64,000 bases of DNA from Amycolatopsis australiensis (GCF_900119165.1 NZ_FPJG01000006.1:8930001-8994000), one strand, 5' to 3'; shown: positions 43,415 to 52,094, counted from the stretch's first letter. Notes: generated from the sequence alone by a model not told the origin. A program made the numbers and translations.

Positions 43415-46380
43415 GCGGCGTCCCGGCCGGTGCCGCCCTTTCCGCCCGTGCGGGCCGGCTGCTGCCCGTGCCCGTTGCCGTTCGGGGACGGCTGGACGCC
43501 GCCCTCCACTTCGCCGGTCTCCGACGCCAGGGGGTCCGGGGCACCCAGCAGGTTCTCGTCCGCCAGGCCGACCTCCAGCTCCGCCGCCAGTTCGAAGTCC
43601 TGCTCCAGCTCGATGTCGTCCTCCGGTGGGACCGGGACGTACGGCTTCTTCTCCTCCGCCGGGAGCGCCAGCTCGTTGCCCGGACGCCGGGACGGCGCCG
43701 CGTCCTTCGAGCCCGGGGTCGTGTCCATGACCGCCCGGAGGTGGTCCAGGTGCGGCCCGGAGAAGTCGACGCGGATGCGCTCCACGCCGCCCGCGCCGTC
43801 GCCGAAGATGAACTGGCGCGGCTCCACGTCCCGCTGGAGGTCGCGCTGGCTGCCCGGGCGACGCCCCAACGCCGCCACCACCTGCTCGTACCCGACACCG
43901 ACCGGCACCTTCAGCAGCCGCAGCGCGTCCGCCTGGGCGTCGTCGTCGTCGAGGCGGCCGACGAACACCGAGTCCAGCAGGGCCACGAAACCCTGGATCT
44001 TCAGGAAGTCCGCCGGGATCTGGGACGACAGCAGCACGCGGACGTTCCACTTCCGCGAGTCACGCGCGAAGCGGTTCATCAGCACGCGCCCGGTCGGGAC
44101 CTCCGACAGGAAGAACGCCTCGTCGATCCAGACGCCCTTGCGCATCTCCTTCGGCTTCTCGTACACCGACCGCTGGGTCAGCCACGCCGCCAGGTTCAGC
44201 ATCTCGACGCCGAGGCTCTCCGCGTCCGTCCAGTACTCGCGCGGGACGCCGTCCTTCGGCAGCGTCAGGCCCGCCATCGTCAAGACCGTCAGCCGGTCGT
44301 CGCGGGTCTCCGAGTACGGGTCCGCGTCCGTCTCCGGGATCAGCAGCGCCATCCGCTCGCGCATCTCGTCGAGGAAGTCCGCGACGACGCCCGCGTGCTC
44401 GTGGTGCTCCGACGAATCCCGGCGCAAGGCATCGATTACCTGGCCGGGATCCGCATCGAACCGGCCGCCGACCGCGCGGACCGCGCGCAGCAGCACGATC
44501 CGCGTCTGCGCCATCCGCGAGACCTCGTACGGCAGGACACCGGTGAGCACGTCCAGCACCAGACGACGCCGCGTGGCACCCGCCAGGGCTTTCTCGCGGC
44601 GCCACGAACGCTCCGGGTCGTCCTCGTCCATGAAGTGCTCGATCAGCGGCTCGGCGACCACCCGGTACGGGTTGAGGATCCCCGGCTGGGCGTTGAGCAG
44701 GTTGATCGGGCGGGCGTACGGCCGCAGCTCCGGCAGGTCGCACAGCCGCGACAGCGGGCCGGACGGGTCGAGGATCGTCCAGTTCGCCCCCGCGCGCAGC
44801 GTCTTGTAGACGATGCCACCGCCGAGGAACGACTTACCACCACCCAGACCCGCCACCATCGCGGTCAGGCCGGAGCCGTCGCGGATCTCCTGGGCCATCC
44901 ACGGGTCCCACGCCACCGGGCGCCGCGTCGCCGTGCACGTCTCGCCGAGCAGGATGCCGCGGCGGTCGCCGACCTCCGCGGTCGCCGTCGGGACCGCCGC
45001 CGCCGCCCAGACCACCGAGCCGCGGCGCATGTAGGCCGCCGACGCCAGCGGCTCGCCCGGGATGAACTCCCGCGCCATCGCGTATTGCGCTTCGGGGTGC
45101 TCGATGGCGATCTTCGGCTTGTACAGGTCGAGCAGCTGCTGGGCCAGGCGCAGCGCGTCGCGCTCGGTCGGACCGGACACCGCCAGCCGCCACCACGAGC
45201 GCACGCGGGTGGCGAGCGCGGTGAAGCCCGACGTCATCTCGTCGTCGATCTCCAGCACGCGCCCGGCCTGCCGGGACAGCGATTGCGGCGGCTCCAGCTC
45301 GTGCTCGTCGGTGTAGTGCTTGACCTGCGAGCGGACCTTGTTCATCTGCCGCTGCAGCTCGCCGGCCACCTCTTCGGGGCGCCGGACGTAGATGCGCGCG
45401 GACACCTCGACCGCGGCGGGCAGCCGATCGGCGTGCTGGATCCACGGGTCGTCGACCTCGGGGATCTGCAGCCCGTGCATCTGCCCGACGGTCAGGATCG
45501 CCAGGTGCCGCGAGACGCCGGCGTTGGAGCCGGTGCGGCCGCGGACGGTGACCGTCGGCGCGTACGGCTCGGCGTAGAAGTCGGCGGCGTCGGTGAAGCT
45601 GGCCAGGTCCTCCGGCTCCCAGGCCGCGCCCGGCACCGCGGGCATGTTCCGCGGCGCGGGCAGGCCCAGCGAGCACGAGCGGTGCATCAGCCAGGACATC
45701 TCCTCGGCGTGCACCGGACGGCCTTCCAGCCCGGCGCTGCCGATGACCTGGTCGAGGTGCTCGACCTCGGAGTCCAGCGCGGTCAGCTCGGCGTCGACGG
45801 CCTCGGGCAGGATCTTGCGCAGCACCGGCGCGGCCCGTTCGACCGCGCGGTCGACCATGCGCCGCGTCTGCACCTGGACGCCCAGGTAGACCTCTTTTTC
45901 CGCCATCGAGCGGCCCATCAGCTGCTGCTGCTCGCCGATCAGGTAGTCGTCGAACGACAGCGCGCCCGGGACGTCGTCCGGGCGGCCGTGGGCGTTGTAG
46001 ACGTGCGCCTCGGCCCACATCCGGATCGGGTACGGCCGGTTCGTCACGCGCAGGTGCAGCCAGCGGCCCTGCAGCTCGGCGTACTGGCCGGCGATGGCCG
46101 CGATGAGGTCGCGCCGCTGGGAGTCCGAGCGGAACGACCAGCGCTGCGGCGCCAGCCGGTACCAGGCGTAGACCTCGTAGCCCGTGCGGACCAGGTGCCC
46201 GTCGATGCTTCGCACCGCGATCGACGGGGTATACGCGGGTATCGCCTGCTCACCGGTCAGGCGCCGGGCCTTGCCGCCGGTCGAGCCGGGCCGCGGCGCG
46301 CGGACCTGCTCGGGTGGCTGCCACGCGCCCGCGTGCGCGTCCCGACCCCGTTTTCCTCGGCTACCGCCGCGACCGAACAA
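43411..46380 (-). CDS. VirB4-family ATPase of the T4SS-like locus
   Basis: Cytoplasmic motor of 989 residues, the key energising subunit of type IV secretion systems. N-terminal domain about 50-430; Walker A GLGGGKSF at 511-518 (a Gly replaces the usual preceding Thr/Ser), Walker B KGVWIDEAFFL near 750, and RDSRKWNVRVLLSSQ and ERDAL-type helicase elements after it. The C-terminal 110 residues are acidic and disordered. Translation starts at TTG with GGGAGG six bases upstream, three bases after the PrgI-like stop. Relatives occur in actinobacterial conjugative elements and as chromosomal loci. Confidence 0.88.
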   Translation of the reverse strand: MFGRGGSRGKRGRDAHAGAWQPPEQVRAPRPGSTGGKARRLTGEQAIPAYTPSIAVRSIDGHLVRTGYEVYAWYRLAPQRWSFRSDSQRRDLIAAIAGQYAELQGRWLHLRVTNRPYPIRMWAEAHVYNAHGRPDDVPGALSFDDYLIGEQQQLMGRSMAEKEVYLGVQVQTRRMVDRAVERAAPVLRKILPEAVDAELTALDSEVEHLDQVIGSAGLEGRPVHAEEMSWLMHRSCSLGLPAPRNMPAVPGAAWEPEDLASFTDAADFYAEPYAPTVTVRGRTGSNAGVSRHLAILTVGQMHGLQIPEVDDPWIQHADRLPAAVEVSARIYVRRPEEVAGELQRQMNKVRSQVKHYTDEHELEPPQSLSRQAGRVLEIDDEMTSGFTALATRVRSWWRLAVSGPTERDALRLAQQLLDLYKPKIAIEHPEAQYAMAREFIPGEPLASAAYMRRGSVVWAAAAVPTATAEVGDRRGILLGETCTATRRPVAWDPWMAQEIRDGSGLTAMVAGLGGGKSFLGGGIVYKTLRAGANWTILDPSGPLSRLCDLPELRPYARPINLLNAQPGILNPYRVVAEPLIEHFMDEDDPERSWRREKALAGATRRRLVLDVLTGVLPYEVSRMAQTRIVLLRAVRAVGGRFDADPGQVIDALRRDSSEHHEHAGVVADFLDEMRERMALLIPETDADPYSETRDDRLTVLTMAGLTLPKDGVPREYWTDAESLGVEMLNLAAWLTQRSVYEKPKEMRKGVWIDEAFFLSEVPTGRVLMNRFARDSRKWNVRVLLSSQIPADFLKIQGFVALLDSVFVGRLDDDDAQADALRLLKVPVGVGYEQVVAALGRRPGSQRDLQRDVEPRQFIFGDGAGGVERIRVDFSGPHLDHLRAVMDTTPGSKDAAPSRRPGNELALPAEEKKPYVPVPPEDDIELEQDFELAAELEVGLADENLLGAPDPLASETGEVEGGVQPSPNGNGHGQQPARTGGKGGTGRDAA

Positions 46381-46383
46381 CGA

Positions 46384-46863
46384 CTACCTCCCGGCCCGGG
46401 CCGCGCTGCGGCCCCGGCGCGCTCGTGGTGTTCCCTGGACGACCCCGGCACCCGGCGGGCCGCCGTGGTGCTGGTACTGCCGCCTCCGCTTGTGCTTCGG
46501 CAGGGGGCGCTCGGCCCGTACCCGGACCCGGCTGGCGCTGACGGCGCCGCCGGTGCCCGTGGTCACCTCTCTGGGGGTGTTCAGCTCGCGCCCGGCCATC
46601 GCCACGACGGTGCCCAGCGGGCGCTCGTGACTGATCTTGGCCGTGAGCAGCCGGGTGATCACGATGGTGGCGACGAACGCCCACGCCGTCGAGAAGAACC
46701 CGAAGCTCCACCCCGCCCAGCGCTCGATGCCGAGCACGACGAAGAACGCCGGGATGCCGATGAGCCACGCGACGTAACGGGCTCGCCAGGGAAAAGTCGC
46801 TTTCGGCGGGCCGAGCCAGACGGCGTCGACCCGGTAGACCTCGTCATCAGTCCTGATGCGCAC
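46384..46863 (-). CDS. PrgI/TcpE-like two-TM membrane protein
   Basis: 159 residues. Two adjacent TM helices (VAWLIGIPAFFVVLGIERWAGW and FGFFSTAWAFVATIVITRLL, quoted in part) lie between a short N-terminal cytoplasmic domain (DDEVYRVDAVWLGPPKATFP) and a very basic C-terminal tail rich in Arg/Gln/Gly. The PrgI/TcpE group in Gram-positive T4SS has the same topology and always sits just before VirB4, as here (three bases apart). GTG start. Role inferred as a membrane subunit linked to VirB4. Confidence 0.7.
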   Translation of the reverse strand: MRIRTDDEVYRVDAVWLGPPKATFPWRARYVAWLIGIPAFFVVLGIERWAGWSFGFFSTAWAFVATIVITRLLTAKISHERPLGTVVAMAGRELNTPREVTTGTGGAVSASRVRVRAERPLPKHKRRRQYQHHGGPPGAGVVQGTPRARRGRSAARAGR

Positions 46864-46873
46864 GCCGTCCGCC

Positions 46874-47143
46874 TCAGCCGGTGAACAGGCCGGCGATCCA
46901 CTGGCCCACGTTCACGCCGGCGCCGCTGACGGCCAGTCCGATGATCGCGAGCGCGATGACCACGCCGGCCAGGCGCCGCATGACGCCCGCGTTGTCGCCC
47001 TTGCCACCGCCCAGCCAGAGGAGCAGGAGGGCGACGGACAGCAGCACCAGGGGGATGATGTTGTCGAGCAGCCACTGGCGCACGTTTCCGGTGCCCAGCT
47101 GGCCGCCGGCCGCCAGCGTGTCGAGGGTGGTCAAGGTCGTCAT
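46874..47143 (-). CDS. VirB2/TrbC-like small membrane protein
   Basis: 89 residues, MTTLTTLDTLAAGG start, two strong TM helices (IIPLVLLSVALLLLWLGG, about 29-46, and LAGVVIALAIIGLAVSGAGV, about 57-76) with a short basic loop between them and no cleavable signal. That size and shape fit VirB2/TrbC pilin-like or channel subunits. It is the first gene of the operon, ten bases before the PrgI-like gene. Confidence 0.62.
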   Translation of the reverse strand: MTTLTTLDTLAAGGQLGTGNVRQWLLDNIIPLVLLSVALLLLWLGGGKGDNAGVMRRLAGVVIALAIIGLAVSGAGVNVGQWIAGLFTG

Positions 47144-47601
47144 CGCGATACTCCCGGTGCGCGGTGGGGCCCGCGCGGTTCTGGCTCAGGCGGTGCTTCG
47201 AACAACATCATGGAGGCTACGAGGGGTAGTGGTCAAAGCGCGCTGTGTAGACGACGGCTGGCTTGTCAACCGGTGTGGCGCGCACGGCACACGAAAACTC
47301 CACGCCCACCATCATCGCGGCAAGGGCCCTCGGGTTAAAGCCCGGGCACCCATACTTCTCAGTGTGCTGACGAACTCACCCCATTGCCCGGGATTTGCTC
47401 ACTGTGGGTACTGGCTCCGAGGCCGTTGTGCGGCCCCGGACAGTGTGACATGACCCGATCGGCCCCGTCGCGCGAGTCCGGTCGGTGACCGCCGATCGGC
47501 CGGTCCACCGCCATGTCGATCTTGACGACGTCCGCGGTCCGTCACCGGGGGCGCAAAGCTCACGCGCATTTCACTACATAGCGTGATCTTGAAATCAGCC
47601 G
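47144..47601. other. Non-coding region upstream of the T4SS-like operon
   Basis: About 460 bp between the divergently unrelated SCO6745-like gene end and the VirB2-like start. On the minus strand TTGACA (near 47264-47269) and TTGACC (near 47235) could serve as -35 elements; neither has a good -10. A CGGGCTTTAACCCG hairpin lies near 47330-47345. I see no nick site, no direct repeats typical of oriT, and no gene. The operon promoter should be in this stretch. Confidence 0.5.
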
Positions 47602-48456
47602 TCAGGGGCGCCGGAGGGCGAAAACGCCGTCCGGGAAGGCTCCGGCCGCGACGACCCGCGCGCTGAGGTCGCGACCCAGCTGCTCGAGCCGGGCCGTCTT
47701 CTCGGGCCCGAGGTGGTCCCACGGGCCGCGCGCGGCGGCCTCGGTCGCGACCTCGACGCGGTCGCGGACGGCCTCGCCCTCGGCGGTGAGCGCGCCGTCG
47801 GCGTCGAGGAGGCCGCGGCCGGCGAGCCGGGCTTCGGCGGCCGCCCACTGCTCGTCGCTCCAGCCGCGCGTGAGCTTGGCCGCGGCGGTGACGAACCCGC
47901 GCCCGGTCGCGACGTGCGTGACCAGGGCTTCGAGGCCGCTGAGGCCGTTGAGCACCAGTGCGGCGATGTGGCCGTCGCCGCGGTACTCGCGCAGCAGCGT
48001 GACGGCGTGCCAGAGGACGAGGTGTGGCTCGCGCGGCCAGGGCAGCCCGGCGTGCGCGGCATAGAGCGGACGGCCTTCGCCGGTGCACCCGGCGGCGGCT
48101 TCGCGCGCCAGCTCGGCGGCTTCGGCGACCTCGTCGCTCTTGACGTGGTCGCCGAGCAGGCGGGTCAGCGCCTTGCCGACCCCGTCCAGGCGGGCGTCGA
48201 GGACCTGCTGCGGCGTCGCGAGGGTCCAGGCGCGCGGGATCACGCGGGCGACGACCTCGGGGTTGAAGTTGTAGAAGGTGGCGGCGACGACCTCGGGCCC
48301 GACGGCTCCCATGGCCGCGGACCGCCCGGCGAAGTAGGGCATCCGCCCGGGCCGCAGCCCGGCGCCGGTGAGCGCGGCATCGACCTCGGGCGCGAAGTAC
48401 GCGAGGGCGTGCAAGGAATCGAAAGCCGACTTGAACCGCTGTTCGTCACCCGCCAT
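47602..48456 (-). CDS. SCO6745-family (SalK-like) protein
   Basis: 284-residue protein. The N-terminus FKSAFDSLHALAYFAPEVDAAL and the pattern AAMGAVGPEVVAATFYNFNPEVV mark the SCO6745 family, common in actinobacteria and related to the SalK-type proteins near polyketide clusters, with a C-terminal winged-helix-like part (WSDEQWAAAEARLAGRGLLDADGALTAEG). Possible DNA-binding or metabolite-binding role; none is proven to my knowledge. Monocistronic; its upstream side is the 62-bp repeat tract. Confidence 0.78.
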   Translation of the reverse strand: MAGDEQRFKSAFDSLHALAYFAPEVDAALTGAGLRPGRMPYFAGRSAAMGAVGPEVVAATFYNFNPEVVARVIPRAWTLATPQQVLDARLDGVGKALTRLLGDHVKSDEVAEAAELAREAAAGCTGEGRPLYAAHAGLPWPREPHLVLWHAVTLLREYRGDGHIAALVLNGLSGLEALVTHVATGRGFVTAAAKLTRGWSDEQWAAAEARLAGRGLLDADGALTAEGEAVRDRVEVATEAAARGPWDHLGPEKTARLEQLGRDLSARVVAAGAFPDGVFALRRP

Positions 48457-48500
48457 AGCGGCACCCTACTACCGGGTAACCCCGCGGGGAACGCTCCGAA

Positions 48501-48765
48501 GGTCGGCCCGCGGCCGCGGCGGGTCGGCTCGCGCGCCGGAGGGCCGGTTCGCGCGCCAGGCAGGTCGGCCCGCGGCCGCGGCGGGTCGGCTCGCGCACCG
48601 GAGGGCCGGTTCGCGCGCCAGGCAGGTCGCCCGCGCCTCCGGCGGCTCGGCTCACGTGCCGGAGGGCCGGTTCGCTGCCGCGGCGGCTCGGCTCACGTGC
48701 CGGAGGGGCCGGTTCGCGCGCCAGGCAGGTCGGCTCACATCCAAAGAGTCGGCCCGCGTCCCCGG
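48501..48765. repeat. 62-bp tandem repeats upstream of the SCO6745-like gene
   Basis: Unit one (48501-48562) and unit two (48563-48624) differ at a single base. A third, expanded and diverged copy runs 48625-48727, and a partial copy follows from 48728. The unit length is not a multiple of three and stops and frames are inconsistent, so this is non-coding. With the RNase P gene it fills the 48457-48848 gap. Confidence 0.85.
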
Positions 48766-48848
48766 CGGCTCGGCCGGTGTGCCGACTGTCCGGGCACACG
48801 GGCCGACCTGGGTACACCGACCGACCCTCCGGACACCGGACGGTGGAG

Positions 48849-49252
48849 GCGGACGAGCGGGCATGTAAGCCGGATCCTGTTCCCCGGTCGCCTTGCGGCT
48901 CGCGGGGCGGCGGTCATCCATCTCGGCCTGCCGTCGCCGGCAGGCTCCAGCGGCCTACCCGCAGGCTCGGACGGGCCGTCCTCGAACGCCTGCGCAGGAG
49001 CCCGGGGGCTCCCTCTTGGCCTTGCTCCGGGTGGGGTTTACCCAGCCGCCCCGGTCACCCGGGACGCTGGTGGTCTCTTACACCACCGTTTCACCCTTAC
49101 CCCGGTCCTCGCGGACCGTGGCGGTCTGTTTTCTGTGGCACTTTCCCGCGGGTCACCCCGGGTTGCCGTTAGCAACCACCCTGCCCTGCGGAGTCCGGAC
49201 TTTCCTCGGGCCGGGTCTCCCCGGCTCGCGACCGCCCTGCCTGCTCGTCCGC
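48849..49252 (-). ncRNA. rnpB: RNase P RNA, bacterial type A
   Basis: Catalytic RNA of ribonuclease P, which matures tRNA 5' ends. The ends form helix P1: GCGGACGAGC and GCTCGTCCGC are perfect complements. Read on the minus strand, the conserved core is clear: GAGGAAAGTCCGGACTC near the 5' end, the ACAGAAA block (P4 strand region), GGTAAGGGTGAAA and GTAAGAGACCACC in the middle, TAAACCCCACCCGGAGCAA, and ATGGATGACC with ACAGGATCCGGCTTACA toward the 3' end. About 404 nt, normal for actinobacteria. Confidence 0.97.
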
Positions 49253-49275
49253 GCAGCAGATGGTAGCCCAGGCGC

Positions 49276-50517
49276 TCAGTGCCCGGCCGCGGCCCGGCTG
49301 TGGTGGCGCGGGTGGCGTGGTTCCGGCGGCGGGCCGGACGGCGGGGCCGGGTGCTGGCGGGCGAGCTCGGCCGTCCAGTGCAGCACGGCCGCCGGGCTGT
49401 CGAGGCCGACCAGTCCGATCAATCTGCCGCCGCGCACGAACCCGGTGATCGGGCGCGTGCCGGGCACCGGGGACTCCAGCAGGACCGTGTCGGTGCCGAG
49501 CATCGGCCGTCCGGCGACCTGGATCCGGACGCCGTGCTGCTCGGACCAGTAGCGCGGCACCGGCGTGTACGGCGGCGATCCCTGCGGCCCGGTCAGCAGG
49601 TTCTCCGCGGCCGCCCGGCTCATCTCGACCGCGTTGAGCCAGTGCTCGTCGCGCTGCGGCGCCGGGTCGTAGCGCAGGTTGGGCCAGCGGGCGACGTCGC
49701 CCGCGGCGACGATCGTCGCGGAGCCGAGGACGTGGCAGGTGGGGCCGCACACGACGCCGTCGTCGAGGGGCAGCTTCGCGCCGCGCAGCCAGGAGACGGC
49801 CGGGACGCTGCCGACGGCGACCACGACGCACGCGACGTCGACGGCCCGGCCGTCGGCGAATTCGAGGCCGACGGAGGTGGGTCCCGGCCGCCACCGGCGG
49901 ATCGTGGTGCCGAGCTCGAGCCGGACGCCGCGGGCGGTGTGCAGCGCGGTGAGCCAGTCGCCGATGTCCGGGCCGAGGACGTCGGCCATCAGCGGCCGCG
50001 CCCGGCCGAAGAGGATGACGTCGCGGTTCATCTCGCGCAGGCTCGACGCGACTTCGCAGCCGATGAAGCCGTCGCCGACGACCGCGACCGGCCCGGCGCC
50101 GGTGGCCAGGGCGCGCTGCAACGCGGTCGTGTCGGACAGCGTCCGGACGACGACGACCCGCGGGTGGCCGTGCGGTGCGCCGGGCAGCCGGCGGGGTTCG
50201 ACGCCGGTGGCGATGATCAGGCCGTCGTAGCGCAGTTCCTCGTCGCGCAGGTGGACGACCTGCCGGTGCGGCGAGAGCCCGGTGACGGGCGTGTCGAAGT
50301 ACCACTCGGCGTCGACTTCGAGCGGGTCGGCCAGCAGCGTGTCGGCGCGGCTGACCGCGCCGGTGAGCAGGTGCTTGGACAGGGCAGGCCGGTGGTAGGC
50401 GATGTCGGGTTCGGCGCCGAGGACGACGACCTCGCCGTCGAACCCGAGCTCGCGCAGCCGTTCGGCGGCGCGCAGGCCGGCCAGTCCGGCTCCGGCGATG
50501 ACGATGCGTTCGCTCAT
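49276..50517 (-). CDS. FAD-dependent ferredoxin/rubredoxin-type reductase
   Basis: Pyridine nucleotide-disulfide oxidoreductase-like flavoprotein of 413 residues. FAD Rossmann motif IVIAGAGLAGLRAAERL at the start, second dinucleotide motif VAVVGDGFIGCEVASSLRE near 145, and the FAD-binding region TIVAAGDVARWPN near 275. No redox-active Cys pair, so it belongs to the rhodocoxin/putidaredoxin reductase group, which passes NAD(P)H electrons to a ferredoxin. The next gene upstream in the operon encodes such a ferredoxin; the ATG overlaps its stop (ATGA). Electron acceptor beyond the ferredoxin is unknown. Confidence 0.88.
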   Translation of the reverse strand: MSERIVIAGAGLAGLRAAERLRELGFDGEVVVLGAEPDIAYHRPALSKHLLTGAVSRADTLLADPLEVDAEWYFDTPVTGLSPHRQVVHLRDEELRYDGLIIATGVEPRRLPGAPHGHPRVVVVRTLSDTTALQRALATGAGPVAVVGDGFIGCEVASSLREMNRDVILFGRARPLMADVLGPDIGDWLTALHTARGVRLELGTTIRRWRPGPTSVGLEFADGRAVDVACVVVAVGSVPAVSWLRGAKLPLDDGVVCGPTCHVLGSATIVAAGDVARWPNLRYDPAPQRDEHWLNAVEMSRAAAENLLTGPQGSPPYTPVPRYWSEQHGVRIQVAGRPMLGTDTVLLESPVPGTRPITGFVRGGRLIGLVGLDSPAAVLHWTAELARQHPAPPSGPPPEPRHPRHHSRAAAGH

Positions 50518-51317
50518 CGGGTGGCTCCCACCAGGTGGATGGCTCTCATCGGACAGGCGCGCGCGGCGGCGCGGACGTTCGGCGCTTCCCCGGCCTCCGG
50601 CCGTTTCTCGTACGCCAGGTGCCCGTCGTGGCCGAGCTGGAAGACCTGCGGCGCCTCGGACTGGCAGACGCCGTATGCATGACAGCGCTGGCTGTCGACA
50701 TCGACGCGCAACGCCGGCTCGGCCTCTTCGGACGCCGGTCCGACCAGCCCGGCCCGCGCGAGGACCGACGCGGGCAGCACCCGCAGCGCCGACAGCAGCG
50801 CGGGCGGCACCAGCAGCGTGATCCCGGCGAGCCAGACAACCGCCAGGTGCCCGCTCGAGACGGCGCCCAGCCAGGCGTGCCCGGCGAGCAGCCCGACGGC
50901 GAGGTAGCCGGCCTGGTGGAAGCGGAGCCAGCGGCCTTCCCGGGCCCCGCGGCGCAGGGCCGCGGTGACGGACACCGCGACGACGAGCTCGAGCCCGGCG
51001 ATGCCCAGCGCGTGCCGCGGCGTGCCGTCGTAGAAGGGGACGAGCAGGTCGGCGACGCCGAACGGGTCGTCCTCGAGGAAGAGGAACGTCAGCCCGTGCA
51101 CGGTTCCGGTGGCGAGGGCGAACGCGGCGAGCAGCACGTGCCCGCCGCGCAGCGCGTCCTGGCCGGCGGACCGGCGGATCCAGCCGGTGGCGGCGAGCAC
51201 GCCCCAGCACAGGGTGAGGCACAGGCAGAGGTAGGCGAGGCGGCCGGAGAGGGCGGCGGCCTCGGCGATGCCGGTGTCGTGCGGCGACACCGGGATCAGC
51301 GCGGCGGACGGGGACAT
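50514..51317 (-). CDS. Ferric reductase-like membrane domain fused to a [3Fe-4S] ferredoxin
   Basis: 267-residue fusion. The first 190 residues have about five TM helices (AYLCLCLTLCWGVLAATGWI, VLLAAFALATGTVHGLTFLF, LELVVAVSVTAALR, and two more) with histidines HGLTF, RFHQAG and AGHAWLG suited to bind heme, like FRD-type domains. The C-terminal 70 residues are a P450-type ferredoxin: Cys in RCHAYGVC (C-x5-C) and ACPMRAI. It would tie ferredoxin to the membrane and let the coupled FAD reductase feed electrons into heme. GGAGGT ribosome site 13 bases before ATG. Confidence 0.82.
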   Translation of the reverse strand: MSPSAALIPVSPHDTGIAEAAALSGRLAYLCLCLTLCWGVLAATGWIRRSAGQDALRGGHVLLAAFALATGTVHGLTFLFLEDDPFGVADLLVPFYDGTPRHALGIAGLELVVAVSVTAALRRGAREGRWLRFHQAGYLAVGLLAGHAWLGAVSSGHLAVVWLAGITLLVPPALLSALRVLPASVLARAGLVGPASEEAEPALRVDVDSQRCHAYGVCQSEAPQVFQLGHDGHLAYEKRPEAGEAPNVRAAARACPMRAIHLVGATR

Positions 51318-51322
51318 GGGGC

Positions 51323-51991
51323 TTACCTCCGGGTGCGCGGCGAGGTCCTGCCGGGGGTTCCGAGCAGGCGGAGCAGGCCGAACGTGGCGACGGCGGCGAG
51401 GGCCACGAAGACGGCGGCGAGGGCGACGTCTCCGCCGCCGAGGGTGTCGTCCTCGGTGGCGGAGACGAGCAGGGACGTGGTTTCGGCGAGCCCGGTGCTC
51501 TCCAGCAGCGTCAGGTGGCCGAGCGTGGTGTCGACGGCGGTCTGGGCGAACGCGCGGACGTCGTCGTCGCGGGTGCCCGCACGGACGTCGGAGGCGAGCC
51601 CGAAGAGGGTGCCGTACTCGGCGCGCAGGCGGTTGACGTAGGCGCGGTCGAACGCGTCGCCGGAGCCGGCGGCGATCCCGTCCGCCCAGCCGCGTTCCTG
51701 CTCGCTCGGCTCGGCCGGGAGGGTGACGGCGAGCCGGTCGGCGACCGCGCGCAGGGCGACGTCGAGGCGGGCCTGGTCGTCGGCGATGCGCCCGGCGACC
51801 GCGCGGACGCGCCGGTCGGCCGCGCGCTCGGCGGCGAGCCTGCTGACCGGCGTGGCCCAGAGCGTGTGCTGCTTCAGGCGCGTCAGCAAGGTGCGGTCGG
51901 TTTGCTGCAGCTCACCGGCGGACGCGGGGAAGACCACGCCCGCCAGCAGCGCGGCCGCGGCGGCGATCAGGGCCACGAATCGGAACGGCAT
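51323..51991 (-). CDS. DUF4142 secreted/anchored protein
   Basis: 222 residues. N-terminal signal peptide ending in PASAGEL, then a four-helix DUF4142 domain (about 30-185) with the typical opening DRTLLTRLKQHTLWATPVSRLAAERA and C-terminal TM helix (VALAAVFVALAAVATFGLL, about 195-213) plus basic tail, so it is held on the outer side of the membrane. Function unknown; the family is ferritin-like in fold. Five bases before the ferredoxin fusion gene, so first in that operon, and divergent from the sigma-factor operon across the Crp-type palindrome. Confidence 0.82.
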   Translation of the reverse strand: MPFRFVALIAAAAALLAGVVFPASAGELQQTDRTLLTRLKQHTLWATPVSRLAAERAADRRVRAVAGRIADDQARLDVALRAVADRLAVTLPAEPSEQERGWADGIAAGSGDAFDRAYVNRLRAEYGTLFGLASDVRAGTRDDDVRAFAQTAVDTTLGHLTLLESTGLAETTSLLVSATEDDTLGGGDVALAAVFVALAAVATFGLLRLLGTPGRTSPRTRR

Positions 51992-52074
51992 CCCCGTTGT
52001 CCCTTCGCGAAGGAGTCCTCACCGGGAGTTACGGGAAGAAGGTGTGATCCGGTTCTCACCGTCACCTTTTAGTG

Positions 52075-52094
52075 ACTGTGACCTGTATCACAGT
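52075..52094. promoter_or_regulatory. Crp/GlxR-type binding site
   Basis: ACTGTGA-CCTGTA-TCACAGT, a perfect 7-6-7 palindrome with the full consensus TGTGA-N6-TCACA. It lies 84 bp before the DUF4142 gene (minus) and 136 bp before the sigma-factor start (plus), in an AT-richer stretch, so it could control either or both. Confidence 0.8.

Noticed and set aside
36337..47143. Complete integrative conjugative element
   Set aside because: No integrase, excisionase, relaxase, tRNA att site or flanking direct repeats in the window, and surrounding genes are typical core genes.
47144..47601. c-di-AMP (ydaO-type) riboswitch or oriT upstream of the T4SS-like operon
   Set aside because: The hallmark riboswitch motifs are not found on either strand, and no nick site or inverted repeat of an oriT is visible.
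48501..48765. Coding region with Arg/Gly repeats read on the plus strand
   Set aside because: The 62-bp period changes frame with each unit and there is no start with a ribosome site.
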